A DNA stretch of 64,000 nt from an uncultured Clostridia bacterium (GTDB lineage Bacteria > Bacillota > Clostridia > TANB77 > CAG-508), in the NCBI GenBank assembly GCA_934169775.1, contig CAKPOI010000003.1, positions 29,594 through 93,593 on the forward strand. The letters are read 5' to 3'. The notes beneath the pieces are model-generated. The model was not told where the DNA came from. It worked only from the letters and a program-made list of their open reading frames with translations, and ran no database searches. The position numbers and the translations under genes were made by a program. Shown piece after piece: positions 17,608 to 27,879 of the stretch. Every line of letters begins with the position of its first letter. Position 1 is the first letter of the stretch.

Positions 17608-18303
17608 ATGTCTAAAACGATTGTTGTAGAAGGAAAAACAACTAATGAGGCTATCGAAAAAGGATTGAAAGAATTAGGAGTTTCTAAAGATAGAGTAGAA
17701 ATAAAAGTTTTGGAAGATGCAAAACGTAGTTTTTTCAGTATTCTAACACCACGTGTTGTAAAAATAGAAATGACGTTGAAAGATTTTGAAAATAAAGAAA
17801 AAAATCTTGATAAAAAAATAAAAAAAGAAATACACATATCACAAGAAAATCAAGAAAAAGCAAAAAATAATGTTAAAGAATTTTTAGAAGATTTTATTAA
17901 AAATCTTCCAGAAGGTACAAAATATACAATTGATAGTAATGGACAAGGTTTAAATGTGACTATATCTAATGAAAAATTAGGGTTTTTGATAGGATATAGA
18001 GGAGAAACTTTGTATGCTCTTCAATCTATTTTATCAGCTATTGCATCTAAAAATTTGGAACAAAAAGTAAGAGTTATTTTGGATATTGAAGGATATAAGG
18101 CAAAAAGAGAAAAAACTTTAGAAGATTTAGCAGAAAAAGTTGCAAAAACAGTTATAAAAACAAGAAAATCAGTCACTTTGGAACCTATGCAACCATATGA
18201 AAGAAAAATAATTCATAGTAAATTGCAAGAGAATCCAAGGGTAGAAACTGTTAGTATTGGTGAAGAACCAAATAGAAAAGTGGTTATATCATTAAAAAAA
18301 TAA
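17608..18303 (+). CDS. jag: Jag/KhpB RNA-binding protein (Jag-N, KH, R3H)
   Basis: A 231-residue RNA-binding protein found next to yidC in most Firmicutes, linked to cell elongation and small-RNA regulation with KhpA. Residues 1-52 are the Jag N-terminal domain (VEGKTTNEAIEKGLKELG, KSFFS-like KRSFFSI). After a charged linker comes a KH domain (LNVTISNEKLGFLIGYRGET) and then R3H (RKIIHSKLQENPRVETVSIG). The start follows an AGAGGAGG SD. A terminator directly follows the gene. Confidence 0.93.
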   Translation: MSKTIVVEGKTTNEAIEKGLKELGVSKDRVEIKVLEDAKRSFFSILTPRVVKIEMTLKDFENKEKNLDKKIKKEIHISQENQEKAKNNVKEFLEDFIKNLPEGTKYTIDSNGQGLNVTISNEKLGFLIGYRGETLYALQSILSAIASKNLEQKVRVILDIEGYKAKREKTLEDLAEKVAKTVIKTRKSVTLEPMQPYERKIIHSKLQENPRVETVSIGEEPNRKVVISLKK

Positions 18304-18311
18304 ATAAAAAT

Positions 18312-18368
18312 CGGAGGTCAAAGGTCGGATTTTACATTTTAGTAATGTCTATCTTTGACCTTTTTGTG
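18312..18368 (+). terminator. Intrinsic terminator of the rpmH-jag run
   Basis: AGGTCAAAG pairs with CTTTGACCT across a 34-nt loop and is followed by a T-run (to about 18368). Confidence 0.75.
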
Positions 18369-18399
18369 TTAAAAATTATAAGAAAGGAATGTGATAAAA

Positions 18400-19804
18400 G
18401 TGAGTGTAATAGCTTCTATATCTACGGCACCGCGGAATTGGTGGTATAGGTATTGTTAGAATGAGTGGAGAAAAATGTTTTGAGGTTTTAGATAAAATTT
18501 TTCTTCCAAAAAAGAGTGATAAAATTGAAGATATAAATGGATATACAATAAAATATGGTCATATTGTGGAGAATTTGCAAAAATATAAAGGAGAGGAAAT
18601 GCCTGAAAATGCTATTGTTGATGAAGTTTTAGTTTCATATTTTAAGGCACCAAGAAGTTATACAACAGAAAATATGTGTGAAATTAATACACATGGAGGA
18701 AACATAGTTGTTAGAAAAATTTTAGAATTGTGTTTGAAAAATGGTGCGGAAATGGCTGAACCAGGCGAATTTACTAAAAGAGCATTTTTAAATGGAAGAA
18801 TTGATTTGCTTCAAGCAGAATCTGTTATTGACATTATTGATGCTAAATCAGAAAGAGAATTAAAGGCTGGAATGAGTCAATTAGAGGGACAACTTTCAAA
18901 AAAAATACATGAAATAAAGCAAAAAATAATGGATGTTATGGTTAATGTTGAAGTTGATATAGATTATCCAGAATATGATGTTGAAGAGGTTACAAATGCT
19001 GAAATAAAGGGAATGTTGGATACTGTTACATCTGATTTAGAAAAACTAGAAAAGAGCTTTGATAATGGAAAAATATTAAAAGATGGAGTAAAAACAGCTA
19101 TTATAGGAAAGCCGAATGCTGGAAAATCGTCATTGTTAAATTGTATTTTGAATGAAGAGAGGGCTATAGTTACTGCAGTAGAAGGAACAACAAGAGATAC
19201 TATAGAGGAATTTGTTACTATTGAAGGTGTTCCTTTAAAATTGATTGATACTGCTGGGATTAGAGAAGCAAAGGATGAAGTAGAAAAAATAGGGATAGCT
19301 AAATCCAAAGAAATAGCCAAAGATGCAGATCTTATTATTGCTATTTTTGACAGTAGTAAAGACTTAACAGATGATGATAAAGAAATTTTAAATATAATTA
19401 AAAATAAAAACGCAATTTTAGTTTTAAATAAAAGTGATTTAAACCAAAAAATAAATGAAAATACATTAGAAATCAGAGAAACTTGTAAATATATTGTAAA
19501 AATTTCTACTTTGGAACAACAAGGATTAGAAGATTTATATAAAATTATTGGAGATATGTTTTCTATGGAGGAAATAAGTGTTGATAATACTTCTATTATT
19601 ACTAATTTAAGACATAAAAACTTAATTAGTAAAGCTTTGGAGTCTTGCAAACAGGCTATGGATGCTTTGATTAATGGAATGCCTTTAGATATTATTGCTG
19701 TTTTTTTAAAAGAGATTTTAGAAAATATGGGAGAAATTACAGGAGAAATTGTTACTGATGATATTATAAGTGAAATTTTTTCTAAATTTTGTTTAGGAAA
19801 ATAG
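18400..19804 (+). pseudogene. mnmE: tRNA modification GTPase MnmE, single-base frameshift near the 5' end
   Basis: With MnmG this GTPase makes the cmnm5 modification of wobble uridines. The long frame (from ATG 18461) holds the tetrahydrofolate-binding domain, G1 GKPNAGKSS, G2 TTRDT, G3 DTAG, G4 NKSD and the C-terminal catalytic CLGK. Its normal beginning is missing. It is found one frame away: GTG at 18400 reads VSVIASISTAP and then breaks. Deleting one base at CCGCGG (18430-18435) restores PGIGGIGIVRMSG, the family's N-terminal signature, and joins the frames. The gene is otherwise intact and normally important, so sequence error or a very recent mutation is likeliest. Confidence 0.9.
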
Positions 19805-20669
19805 TGCAAGAGTATTTTTATAAAAATAAAAAGTAGTTAAATTTATAATTGTAAAAATTTATATAAAAAGTGATAAATAAAAATCAAAAATAAACGTTAA
19901 AATATATTTTAACAACTATATTTATGAAAAACATACTAAAATTGAAATATGACGATTTTCATAACAAATGATGCTATGTTTTATGAAAAGATAAAATTAA
20001 TTTTTAGAATATGGAATTTTAAGAAAAGTTTTCCACAATTTTATAGAAAAATCATTTAATATAATATTATAAAAATCTTTTCGTAATATTATAAATTTTT
20101 AAGACTCTGATCAACATAAATTTTAAATAAGAGAAATTTTATCTTAAAAATAAGGATTTTTAGGTTAATTTGTGGAAAAAAATAATAAAATTTGATTATC
20201 CAAACAAAAGTTAAAAAATCAGTTGTAGTTAATCATTAAAAAACTGTGGAAAATAGATAGTTTTTCGCGTTTAAATGTGGATAACATTTTTGAAATAGTT
20301 ACATAAAACGATAAAAATGTAAAAAAGCTAATATTTTGTTTTTTGATATTTATAAGTAAAAGAAAAACTTTGAAATTAGCAGTATTATACAGAGAAGTTT
20401 ACGTAACTATTAATAACCTATAGGTTAATTATTAACCTATAATAAATAAAACACGGTTTTCGGTTTCACATGAAAGGAAAAAAGTCTGTGAAACATCGTA
20501 AAAAAGTCTGCGTGAAACATTCTGACGTATCCTTAGAGCCATAAGGATTAGGAGTGTATTTTTAGCTGTGAAACATTTATAACTAATTTGATATTTATAT
20601 AACTTATTGGGTTAAAAATTTTTGACTATATTATAGTGATGTAATTTTTAGAAAGGAATGAAATAAAAA
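19805..20669. other. mnmE-mnmG intergenic region with DnaA boxes and parS-like sites
   Basis: No gene is seen in 865 bp. The region holds DnaA-box-like sites: TTTTCCACA about 20028, TGTGGAAAA about 20171 and 20246, and perfect TGTGGATAA about 20275. A palindromic AACCTATAGGTT with a second TTATTAACCTATAA lies at about 20408-20440. From 20460 to 20580 several parS-like sequences cluster: GTTTCACATGAAA, and TGTGAAACA, CGTGAAACA and TGTGAAACA half sites, two of them inside an AAAAAAGTCTG direct repeat. The consensus parS is TGTTTCACGTGAAACA. A likely Spo0J/ParB loading zone near the origin. Confidence 0.6.
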
Positions 20670-22574
20670 ATGGAGCAAAAAAAATTTGAAGTAAGGGAAT
20701 ATGATGCAGGAGAATATGATGTTGCTGTTGTTGGTGCTGGACATGCTGGGTGTGAGGCAGCATTGGCGGCGGCACGTTTAGGAATGAAAACATTGGTATT
20801 TTCTATTAGTCTAGAAAATATTGCGAATATGCCTTGTAATCCACATATAGGAGGAAGTTCAAAGGGACATCTTGTTAGAGAAATAGATGCATTAGGTGGA
20901 GAAATGGGAAAAAATATTGATAAAAGTATGATTCAAATAAAAATGTTAAATACTTCTAAAGGACCAGCAGTACATTCATTAAGAGCTCAGGCAGATAGAA
21001 AGAAGTATCAGATGGAAATGAAGCATATTTTGGAATTACAAGAGAATCTTTGTGTAAAACAGGGAGAAATTGTGGATATCATTGTTGAAAACAATAAAAT
21101 CACGGCAATTAAAACAGCTGTGGGAGCTATTTACAAGGTTAAAGCAGTTATATTAGCTACTGGGACATACCTAAAAAGTAAAATTTATATAGGAGAATTT
21201 TCTGAGGAGAGTGGACCAGATGGAGTTGCATCCGCTAATAAACTTTCTGATTGTTTAAAGAAATTAGGAATAGAGTTAGTTCGTTTTAAAACAGGTACAC
21301 CAGCTCGTATAAATCGTAGAAGTATTGATTTTTCTAAGATGGAAATTCAAAAAGGTGATGATAATATTGTTCCATTTTCTTTTGATGATAAAATTAATAA
21401 TTTAGAACAGGTTGATTGTTATTTAACTTATACAAATGAAAAAACACATGAAATAATAAGAAAAAATTTATCAAGATCACCATTATATGCAGGAAGAATA
21501 GAAGGTACAGGACCTAGATATTGTCCATCAATAGAAGATAAAGTAGTTAGATTTAGTGATAAACCTAGACATCAGGCTTTTGTCGAGCCTGTAGGATTAG
21601 ACACAGAGGAAATGTATATTCAAGGAATGAGTTCATCATTACCTGAAGAAGTGCAAATAGCTTTATATCATACAATTCCTGGGTTGGAACATGCAGAATT
21701 TACAAGACCTGCATATGCAATTGAATATGATTGTATAAAGCCAGATGAATTAAAACTTTCTTTAGAATATAAGGGAATAGATGGATTATTTATGGCTGGA
21801 CAAATAAATGGAACATCTGGGTATGAAGAAGCAGCATGCCAAGGTTTAATTGCTGGAATAAATGCAGCTCAAAAGATAAAAGGGAAAGAACCAGTAATAT
21901 TGGATAGAACTCAAGGCTATATAGGGGTTTTAATTGATGATATTGTTACAAAAGGGACAAATGAACCATATAGAATGATGACTTCTAGGGCAGAATATAG
22001 ACTTCTTTTAAGACAAGACAATGCAGATTTACGTTTAACTGAAATAGGTCATAATGTAGGATTAATTTCTGATGAGAGATATGAAAGATTCTTAAATAAA
22101 AAACATCATATTGAAGAAGAAGTAAAAAGACTTAAAAATACAGTAGTAAAACCAACAGAAAAGGTTAACAACTTTTTAGTAAGTGTTGGTACAACACCTC
22201 TTTCTACAGGTACTAAAATGGCTGAATTATTGAAAAGAACAGAAGTAACATATGAAAATATGGCTGTTATTGATGAAGAAAGGCCGGAACTTGATTTACA
22301 AGAGGCAGAAGAAGTGGAAATTCAAGTAAAATATGAAGGATATTTGAAAATGCAAGAGCAACAAGTGGAAAAATTTAAGAAATTAGAAGAAAAATTGTTA
22401 CCAGAAGATATTTGTTATGATGATGTAAAAGGAATTAGAATAGAAGCAAGGCAAAAATTAGAAAAAATGCGACCACGTTCTTTGGGGCAAGCTTCTAGAA
22501 TTTCTGGAGTTTCTCCTGCTGATATTTCTGTATTACTAATTTATTTACAAACAAGGAATAATCCACATATGTAA
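20670..22574 (+). CDS. mnmG: tRNA uridine 5-carboxymethylaminomethyl modification enzyme MnmG (GidA)
   Basis: FAD-dependent partner of MnmE, full length at 634 residues. It has the N-terminal dinucleotide-binding motif [19 protein letters not shown], the second GidA block [34 protein letters not shown], and the C-terminal helical domain with [20 protein letters not shown]. The start ATG follows AGAAAGGA. It has a separate leader from mnmE, with 865 bp of regulatory DNA between. Confidence 0.97.
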   Translation: MEQKKFEVREYDAGEYDVAVVGAGHAGCEAALAAARLGMKTLVFSISLENIANMPCNPHIGGSSKGHLVREIDALGGEMGKNIDKSMIQIKMLNTSKGPAVHSLRAQADRKKYQMEMKHILELQENLCVKQGEIVDIIVENNKITAIKTAVGAIYKVKAVILATGTYLKSKIYIGEFSEESGPDGVASANKLSDCLKKLGIELVRFKTGTPARINRRSIDFSKMEIQKGDDNIVPFSFDDKINNLEQVDCYLTYTNEKTHEIIRKNLSRSPLYAGRIEGTGPRYCPSIEDKVVRFSDKPRHQAFVEPVGLDTEEMYIQGMSSSLPEEVQIALYHTIPGLEHAEFTRPAYAIEYDCIKPDELKLSLEYKGIDGLFMAGQINGTSGYEEAACQGLIAGINAAQKIKGKEPVILDRTQGYIGVLIDDIVTKGTNEPYRMMTSRAEYRLLLRQDNADLRLTEIGHNVGLISDERYERFLNKKHHIEEEVKRLKNTVVKPTEKVNNFLVSVGTTPLSTGTKMAELLKRTEVTYENMAVIDEERPELDLQEAEEVEIQVKYEGYLKMQEQQVEKFKKLEEKLLPEDICYDDVKGIRIEARQKLEKMRPRSLGQASRISGVSPADISVLLIYLQTRNNPHM

Positions 22575-22652
22575 ATAAAATGTGGAAAACTATTTCTAAA
22601 AATAAGTTTATTGTGAAAAGTACAGAAAAATAATATAATATTTTAAAGAAAG

Positions 22653-23384
22653 ATGTGGATAAAAATGGATTTTAAAGATTTTAAAAATGAAATGTTAAAT
22701 CAAGCTCAAAAAATAGATATAAAAATAGATGAAGAGCAAATGAAAAAATTTTATAAATATATGCAATTACTTTTAGAATGGAACGAAAAAATAAATTTGA
22801 CAGCTATAGTAGAACCAAATGATATCATATTAAAGCATTTTATTGATAGTTTAACTATTTGTAAAAATTTAGAAAATGAAAAGACTTTAGTTGATATTGG
22901 TACAGGAGCTGGATTTCCTGGAATACCAGTAAAGATATTAAGACCTGATTTAGATATAACTTTAATAGATTCACTAAATAAAAGAATTAATTTTTTAACA
23001 ACTGTTATTGACACATTAGAGTTACAAAAAAGTGTTGCTTTGCATGGAAGAATTGAAGACTTTGGAAAAAATAAAAAATATAGAGAAAAATTTGATTATG
23101 TTACATCAAGAGCTGTTGCAAATTTAAGTGTACTTTCTGAATATATGATTCCATTATTAAAAGTAGGTGGAAAATGTATTTGTATGAAAGGAACAAATAT
23201 TGATGAAGAAATAAAAAATGCAGGAAAAGCAATTAAAACTTTAGGAGGAAAAATCGAAAAAGTTGATACTTTTTGCTTACCAGATACTGATATGGGGAGA
23301 AACATAATATTAATAAAAAAAGAAAGTATTACGCCGGGTAAATATCCAAGAAAAGCTGGAATTCCAACAAAAGAACCAATATAA
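22653..23384 (+). CDS. rsmG: 16S rRNA (guanine-527-N7)-methyltransferase RsmG
   Basis: SAM-dependent methyltransferase of 16S rRNA, about 240 residues. The SAM-binding motif is LVDIGTGAGFPGIPVKI at about residue 72. The segment VTSRAVANLSVLSEYMIPLLKVGG and the C-terminal YPRKAGIPTKEPI are diagnostic. The longest frame begins at 22653 (MWIKMDF); the ATG at 22665 is equally possible. A TGTGGATAA DnaA-box sequence happens to overlap the start. Confidence 0.96.
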   Translation: MWIKMDFKDFKNEMLNQAQKIDIKIDEEQMKKFYKYMQLLLEWNEKINLTAIVEPNDIILKHFIDSLTICKNLENEKTLVDIGTGAGFPGIPVKILRPDLDITLIDSLNKRINFLTTVIDTLELQKSVALHGRIEDFGKNKKYREKFDYVTSRAVANLSVLSEYMIPLLKVGGKCICMKGTNIDEEIKNAGKAIKTLGGKIEKVDTFCLPDTDMGRNIILIKKESITPGKYPRKAGIPTKEPI

Positions 23385-23424
23385 AGGATAATATTTTAAT
23401 AAATAATTAAATTTATTCAATATG

Positions 23425-23457
23425 AAAAATTTGAGTTTAAAACTCAAATTTTTTTTT
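23425..23457 (+). terminator. Intrinsic terminator after rsmG
   Basis: AAATTTGAGTT and AACTCAAATTT form a near-perfect stem followed by nine T residues. Confidence 0.85.
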
Positions 23458-23476
23458 GCAAAATATAAAAAATAGA

Positions 23477-23505
23477 TTGACTTTTTTAGAAAAATTTTAT
23501 ATGAT
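23477..23505 (+). promoter_or_regulatory. Putative soj-spo0J promoter
   Basis: TTGACT (23477-23482) and TATGAT (23500-23505), 17-bp spacer, 60 bp before soj. Confidence 0.6.
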
Positions 23506-23565
23506 GTATATGTAAATAAAATAAGACTAATAAATAAAATTTAACTAATAAATGGGGGCAGTAAA

Positions 23566-24354
23566 ATGGGAAAAGTTATATCAGTGGCTAATCAAAAGGG
23601 TGGTGTAGGAAAAACAACTACAACCATAAATTTATGTACATTTTTAGCTAAAAAAGGAAAAACGGTTTTGCTAATTGATGCTGATCCACAGGGAAATGCT
23701 TCAAGTGGTTTAGGAACAGATAAAAAAGTTGAATTTTCTACATATGATATACTTGTAGGAGATACAGAAATGAAAGATGCTTTATTAAAAACATCTGTAA
23801 AAAATCTTTATATATGTCCATCGAACATAAGTTTGGCAGGAGCTGAAGTAGAACTAGTTTCAATGATGTCTAGGGAGCAGAGATTAAAGGAAAAACTAGA
23901 CGAAATAAGAGAGAGCTTTGACTATATTTTGATAGACTGTCCACCATCATTAGGACTTATAACATTAAATTCTTTTACAGCATCTGATAGTGTTTTAATA
24001 CCAGTACAATGTGAATATTATGCTTTGGAAGGTTTAGGACAACTATTGAATACAGTAAATCTTGTAAAGAAACACCTTAATAAAAATTTACAAATAGAAG
24101 GTGCTTTACTTACAATGTATGACATGAGAACAAACTTATCAAATCAGGTTGTAAAAGAAGTAAAAAAATATTTTGGAGAAAAGGTTTATAAAACTGTAAT
24201 TCCTAGAAATGTTAGATTAAGTGAGGCTCCAAGTTATGGAATGCCTATTACAGAATATGATCCTCGTTCAAAAGGAGCAAAAAGTTATGAAAAATTTACT
24301 AAAGAATTTTTAAAGAAAAACGAGGAGGAAAGAAAGGCTCGACATATGGAATAA
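23566..24354 (+). CDS. soj: Chromosome-partitioning ATPase Soj/ParA
   Basis: A 262-residue deviant Walker ATPase with NQKGGVGKTTTTINL, LLIDADPQGNASSG, DYILIDCPPSLGLIT and the C-terminal TVIPRNVRLSEAPSYGMPI. With ParB it moves origins and, in B. subtilis, controls DnaA activity. It is followed by parB in the same direction and has its own promoter. Confidence 0.96.
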   Translation: MGKVISVANQKGGVGKTTTTINLCTFLAKKGKTVLLIDADPQGNASSGLGTDKKVEFSTYDILVGDTEMKDALLKTSVKNLYICPSNISLAGAEVELVSMMSREQRLKEKLDEIRESFDYILIDCPPSLGLITLNSFTASDSVLIPVQCEYYALEGLGQLLNTVNLVKKHLNKNLQIEGALLTMYDMRTNLSNQVVKEVKKYFGEKVYKTVIPRNVRLSEAPSYGMPITEYDPRSKGAKSYEKFTKEFLKKNEEERKARHME

Positions 24355-24432
24355 AATTCTTATTAAAAGATATATCTTTATAGTTATGTAGTAGATATAA
24401 AATTTGAATTTTTAGAAATGGAGGATATTAGT

Positions 24433-25278
24433 ATGACAAAAAAATCAGGATTAGGAAAAGGATTAGACGCTTTGTTTGGACCAGTTCCAGAGGAAGAAAA
24501 ACAACAAGATACAGATACTTTTAAAAATTTAAAAATAACTGAAATAGAGCCAAATAAAGATCAAGCTAGAAAAATATTTGATCAGGAAACTCTGGAAGAA
24601 TTAGCTGAATCTATAAAAAAATATGGATTAATACAACCTATTGTAGTTGCTAAAAAAGAAGGATATTATTCAATTATAGCAGGGGAAAGAAGATGGAGAG
24701 CTTGTAAAATAGCTGGAATAGACGAAGTACCGGCTATTATACGTGAAGATGACGAAAAAATAAATTCTCAAATTTCTCTTATAGAAAACTTGCAAAGAGA
24801 AGATCTGAATGCTTATGAAAAAGCTATGGGAATAAAAAACTTAGTAGAAAAATATGGAATGACACAAGAAGAAGTTGCAAAACAATTAGGAAAGAGTAGA
24901 AGTGCTATTTGTAATACTCTTAGAGTTCTTAATTTAGATCCAAGAGTTTTAGAATTTGTTAAGGAAGGAAAATTAGTTGAGGGGCATTGTAGAGCATTAC
25001 TTTCAATTCAAGATCCTGATAAACAATATGCAATGGCTTTAAAAATGATTGAAAGAGGAGTTACTGTAAGGCAAGCAGAACATGCAATGCAAAAAGAAAA
25101 TCCTGAAACTAAAGAACAAATTCAAAGAAAACAGGTTTTATATCAAGATATAGAAAATACATTTAAAAACTTTTTTGGTACTAAAGTAAGGTTAGATGCT
25201 GGAAGGAGAAAGGGCAAAATTATCATTGAATATAGTAGTAATGATGATTTAGAAAGAATTTTAAATTTAATGAAATAG
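24433..25278 (+). CDS. spo0J: Chromosome-partitioning protein ParB (Spo0J)
   Basis: About 281 residues. The N-terminal KSGLGKGLDALFG motif is the Soj-stimulating segment. The ParB/Srx CTP-binding domain includes YYSIIAGERRWRACKIAGI and SLIENLQREDLNAYEKA; the helix-turn-helix covers TQEEVAKQLGKSRSAICNTLRVL. A C-terminal dimerisation domain ends ...SSNDDLERILNLM. The GGAGG of ATGGAGG (24418) is the SD of the ATG at 24433, so the longest frame is five codons too long. Its parS target is probably in the mnmE-mnmG gap. Confidence 0.95.
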   Translation: MTKKSGLGKGLDALFGPVPEEEKQQDTDTFKNLKITEIEPNKDQARKIFDQETLEELAESIKKYGLIQPIVVAKKEGYYSIIAGERRWRACKIAGIDEVPAIIREDDEKINSQISLIENLQREDLNAYEKAMGIKNLVEKYGMTQEEVAKQLGKSRSAICNTLRVLNLDPRVLEFVKEGKLVEGHCRALLSIQDPDKQYAMALKMIERGVTVRQAEHAMQKENPETKEQIQRKQVLYQDIENTFKNFFGTKVRLDAGRRKGKIIIEYSSNDDLERILNLMK

Positions 25279-25300
25279 CTAATATGAAAGGATGATGTGT

Positions 25301-25822
25301 ATGGAAAATTTAGTAACTTTTTTGAAATCAGATAGTGTTTTAATTGGTTTTGCTATTTTGTTAATTGTTTTAATATTGGGATTTTTAATTTTATTTGTGA
25401 GAACTTCTAATTTAAATAGACGTTATAAAGAGTTTATGAGAAAATTAGGAAATGGTAAAAATATTGAAGAAGATTTGGAAAATTATATTTATAAGGTGGA
25501 AAAAGTTGAAAAACAAAATTCTGAGTTGCAGTTGATTTGTAAAGAAATTGGAAATCAGATGTCAGGATGTATTCAAAAAGTTGGAATTGTAAGATATAAT
25601 GCTTTTAAAGATACTGGTAGTGATTTGAGTTTTGCTTTAGCTTTATTAGATGAGGATAATACAGGTGTTGTTATGAATGGTATTTATTCAAGAGAAATGT
25701 CTAATATTTATGCTAAACCTGTAGAAAAAGGAAAATCATCTTATACTATTTCGACTGAAGAAAAATTAGCTATTGATAGGGCTATTCAATCTAAAAATAT
25801 TTATAAAATTAATGATAAATAA
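25301..25822 (+). CDS. DUF4446 family membrane protein
   Basis: A 173-residue protein with one N-terminal transmembrane helix (about residues 12-34) followed by a coiled-coil stretch and a soluble C-terminal domain. The block IQKVGIVRYNAFKDTGSDLSFALALLDEDNTGVV is typical of DUF4446 proteins, which commonly follow spo0J in Clostridia. The function is unknown. AAAGGA is spaced for the ATG at 25301. Confidence 0.85.
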   Translation: MENLVTFLKSDSVLIGFAILLIVLILGFLILFVRTSNLNRRYKEFMRKLGNGKNIEEDLENYIYKVEKVEKQNSELQLICKEIGNQMSGCIQKVGIVRYNAFKDTGSDLSFALALLDEDNTGVVMNGIYSREMSNIYAKPVEKGKSSYTISTEEKLAIDRAIQSKNIYKINDK

Positions 25823-25903
25823 AAATTTTAAATGTTTAAATGGATAGTGTTTGATGAATTATTAAATAGCTGTCTACAAAATGAAAAAATATTAAAAATT
25901 CTA

Positions 25904-25932
25904 TTGACAAATGTTTTTAAAGATGTTAATAT
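25904..25932 (+). promoter_or_regulatory. Putative promoter of the tRNA-Ser genes
   Basis: TTGACA (25904-25909) and TAATAT (25927-25932), 17-bp spacer, about 40 bp before the first tRNA. Confidence 0.65.
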
Positions 25933-25974
25933 AAGTAATGTCGTAAGACACCAATAGACATTTGTCAATTATGT

Positions 25975-26066
<92 letters not shown>

Positions 26067-26141
26067 TTTCTTTTTTTGATATAAGACCATAATTTATGAA
26101 ATATAGATTTTGTTTTATATCTTTTTTTGTTAATATTTTAT

Positions 26142-26231
26142 GTAGGTGTACCCAAGTGGTGAAGGGGGCAGTTTGCTAAACTGCTAGGTCGAGCAATCGG
26201 CGCGGAGGTTCGAACCCTCTCACCTACGCCA
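26142..26231 (+). tRNA. tRNA-Ser (anticodon GCT)
   Basis: Acceptor GTAGGTG pairs with CACCTAC; encoded GCCA. Anticodon loop TTGCTAA gives GCT. A long variable arm is present. It lies 75 bp after the first tRNA and 150 bp before the T4SS-like locus. Confidence 0.94.
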
Positions 26232-26384
26232 AAAAGTAGCATCAGTTTTTCTGGTGTTATTTTTTAATGGAGTTAGATTATGAAAAATTATTTATCAATA
26301 TTAGTATTTTGTATAAATTTTTGTTATAGTATGTTATAATGAAATTAGGTTTATATTTGGATTAATGAAATGGAGTTGGTAGAT

Positions 26385-27677
26385 ATGAATAAAAAAAGAA
26401 TTTTAAGTATTTTTATAGTTTTTTTTATTATATTTTTGATTAGTACTAATTTAAATGTTGTTTTGGCTGCAAATTATAAAGGGGCTGAAGGTGAAAGTTC
26501 ATGGGATGCTTTTTTGAATTATTTTGTTGCTACTATACGAGAGAATAAATCAAATGTAACAGATGATGAAATATGGAGATTTAGCAAAGGTCCAACTAAA
26601 GATGAAGAACAAGAAGGAGTTAATATGTATACAGGAGATTCAGCTCTTTCTGATGTTAGAGAAGCTGTTGATGATTTAGTTGATAAGAGAAATATTGATA
26701 TTAAGTCAGATGTTGCACCATCTAAAACAAAAAATTCTTCAACAACAAGTACTAATACGAAAACTGAAAACGATGCGTCTTCACAAAATTCAGATGGAAA
26801 ATATGAGTATAAAGGGTTTAAGTCTGATGATAGTGAATGGGATGCTTTTTATGATTATTTTGTGAATACTTGGTCTACTGATCAGACAAAATTGACAACA
26901 GATGAATTAAAAAGGTATTCTGTAGGTCCAACAAAAGATGATGAAAAAAATGGTCAAGTTGTAACTAAATATATTGGAACAATAGGTTCGCAAGCGGTTA
27001 CGAAAGATGATGTACTTAGTTTGATAGATACTAGGAATGCAAGCGGAAATGATAGTGCAGCTCTAGATAATGAAAAATATGATAAGGTTCGTAAAGAAGC
27101 GATAGAATTATATAATGAATATACAGGATATAGTAAAAAATCACAAAAAAATAAAAGAAAGAAGGCAGCTCAAAAATTTTTGAATAAATGTTACGAATTA
27201 AAGAAACTTAACAATGGGAGGACAATGGCTGATAGTGATATTACGGGAAAGTTTAATGAAGTTGCAGCTGAATTGAGCGTTTCTACAGATACTTTTTACG
27301 GAGGGCAAACAGGAGAAAGTGAAAGTAATACACCAATATATGTTCAACCAACAGTTACACCAAACAAAACATCAGGTTCAACATTAGATGATATGATGAC
27401 AGATGCAGATAATTTTGTAAAATCAGGAGATAATGATAAAATAAAAAGCTCGGATTTGCAAAAATTGTCAGGAATAATATATAATATATCTTTGCAAATA
27501 GGTATAGGAGTAGCTGTAATAGCAGGACTTGTGTTAGGTATTCAATTTATGATGTCAAGTGTAGAAGGAAAAGCAGATGTAAAAAAAGGATTAAAAGTAT
27601 ATGTTATAGGATGTGTTGTAGTATTTGGCTCTTTTGGAATATGGAAGTTAATTGTTACATTAATGCAGCAAATTTAA
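26385..27677 (+). CDS. Exported protein with duplicated WDAF domain fused to a VirB2/TrbC-like pilin domain
   Basis: A 430-residue protein. The signal peptide ends near VVLAAN (residues 1-28). Two copies of a roughly 45-residue domain follow: SSWDAFLNYFV...FSKGPTKDEEQEG and SEWDAFYDYFV...YSVGPTKDDEKNG. A Lys-rich helix comes next. The last 100 residues hold two hydrophobic helices separated by VEGKADVKKGLKVY, the VirB2/TrbC pilin pattern. These last 100 residues are about 90% identical to those of the next gene, while the upstream parts are unrelated. TGGAGTTG is the SD for the ATG at 26385; the longer frame from 26370 begins within it. Function is not known; a pilin- or membrane-anchored secreted domain is inferred. 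Confidence 0.8.
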   Translation: MNKKRILSIFIVFFIIFLISTNLNVVLAANYKGAEGESSWDAFLNYFVATIRENKSNVTDDEIWRFSKGPTKDEEQEGVNMYTGDSALSDVREAVDDLVDKRNIDIKSDVAPSKTKNSSTTSTNTKTENDASSQNSDGKYEYKGFKSDDSEWDAFYDYFVNTWSTDQTKLTTDELKRYSVGPTKDDEKNGQVVTKYIGTIGSQAVTKDDVLSLIDTRNASGNDSAALDNEKYDKVRKEAIELYNEYTGYSKKSQKNKRKKAAQKFLNKCYELKKLNNGRTMADSDITGKFNEVAAELSVSTDTFYGGQTGESESNTPIYVQPTVTPNKTSGSTLDDMMTDADNFVKSGDNDKIKSSDLQKLSGIIYNISLQIGIGVAVIAGLVLGIQFMMSSVEGKADVKKGLKVYVIGCVVVFGSFGIWKLIVTLMQQI

Positions 27678-27727
27678 AAAATGCAATTTAGTAGATAGTA
27701 GTTAAACTAGATGCTAAATTGCATTTT
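27678..27727 (+). repeat. Perfect 14-bp inverted repeat after the first pilin-fusion gene
   Basis: AAAATGCAATTTAG (27678-27691) and CTAAATTGCATTTT (27714-27727) pair perfectly around a 22-nt loop that itself holds TAGTT/AACTA. It starts at the stop codon. The T-run after the stem is short, so it may be a weak terminator or an RNA-stabilising 3' hairpin. Confidence 0.7.
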
Positions 27728-27879
27728 GGATATTGTAAGTAAATTTTTATACTAAATATATATAATTTATCGAATTTAGTAAGTGTAGATAATTGTTAAG
27801 ATTATGTATAGCATTTTTGGTTTAGATATGTTATACTAAAATTAGAGAATATTTATATTAATGAATGGAGTTGATAAAT

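Noticed and set aside
18964..19809. 281-codon minus-strand frame over mnmE
   Set aside because: Shadow of the MnmE GTPase domain; Ser/Ile/Phe-rich without SD.
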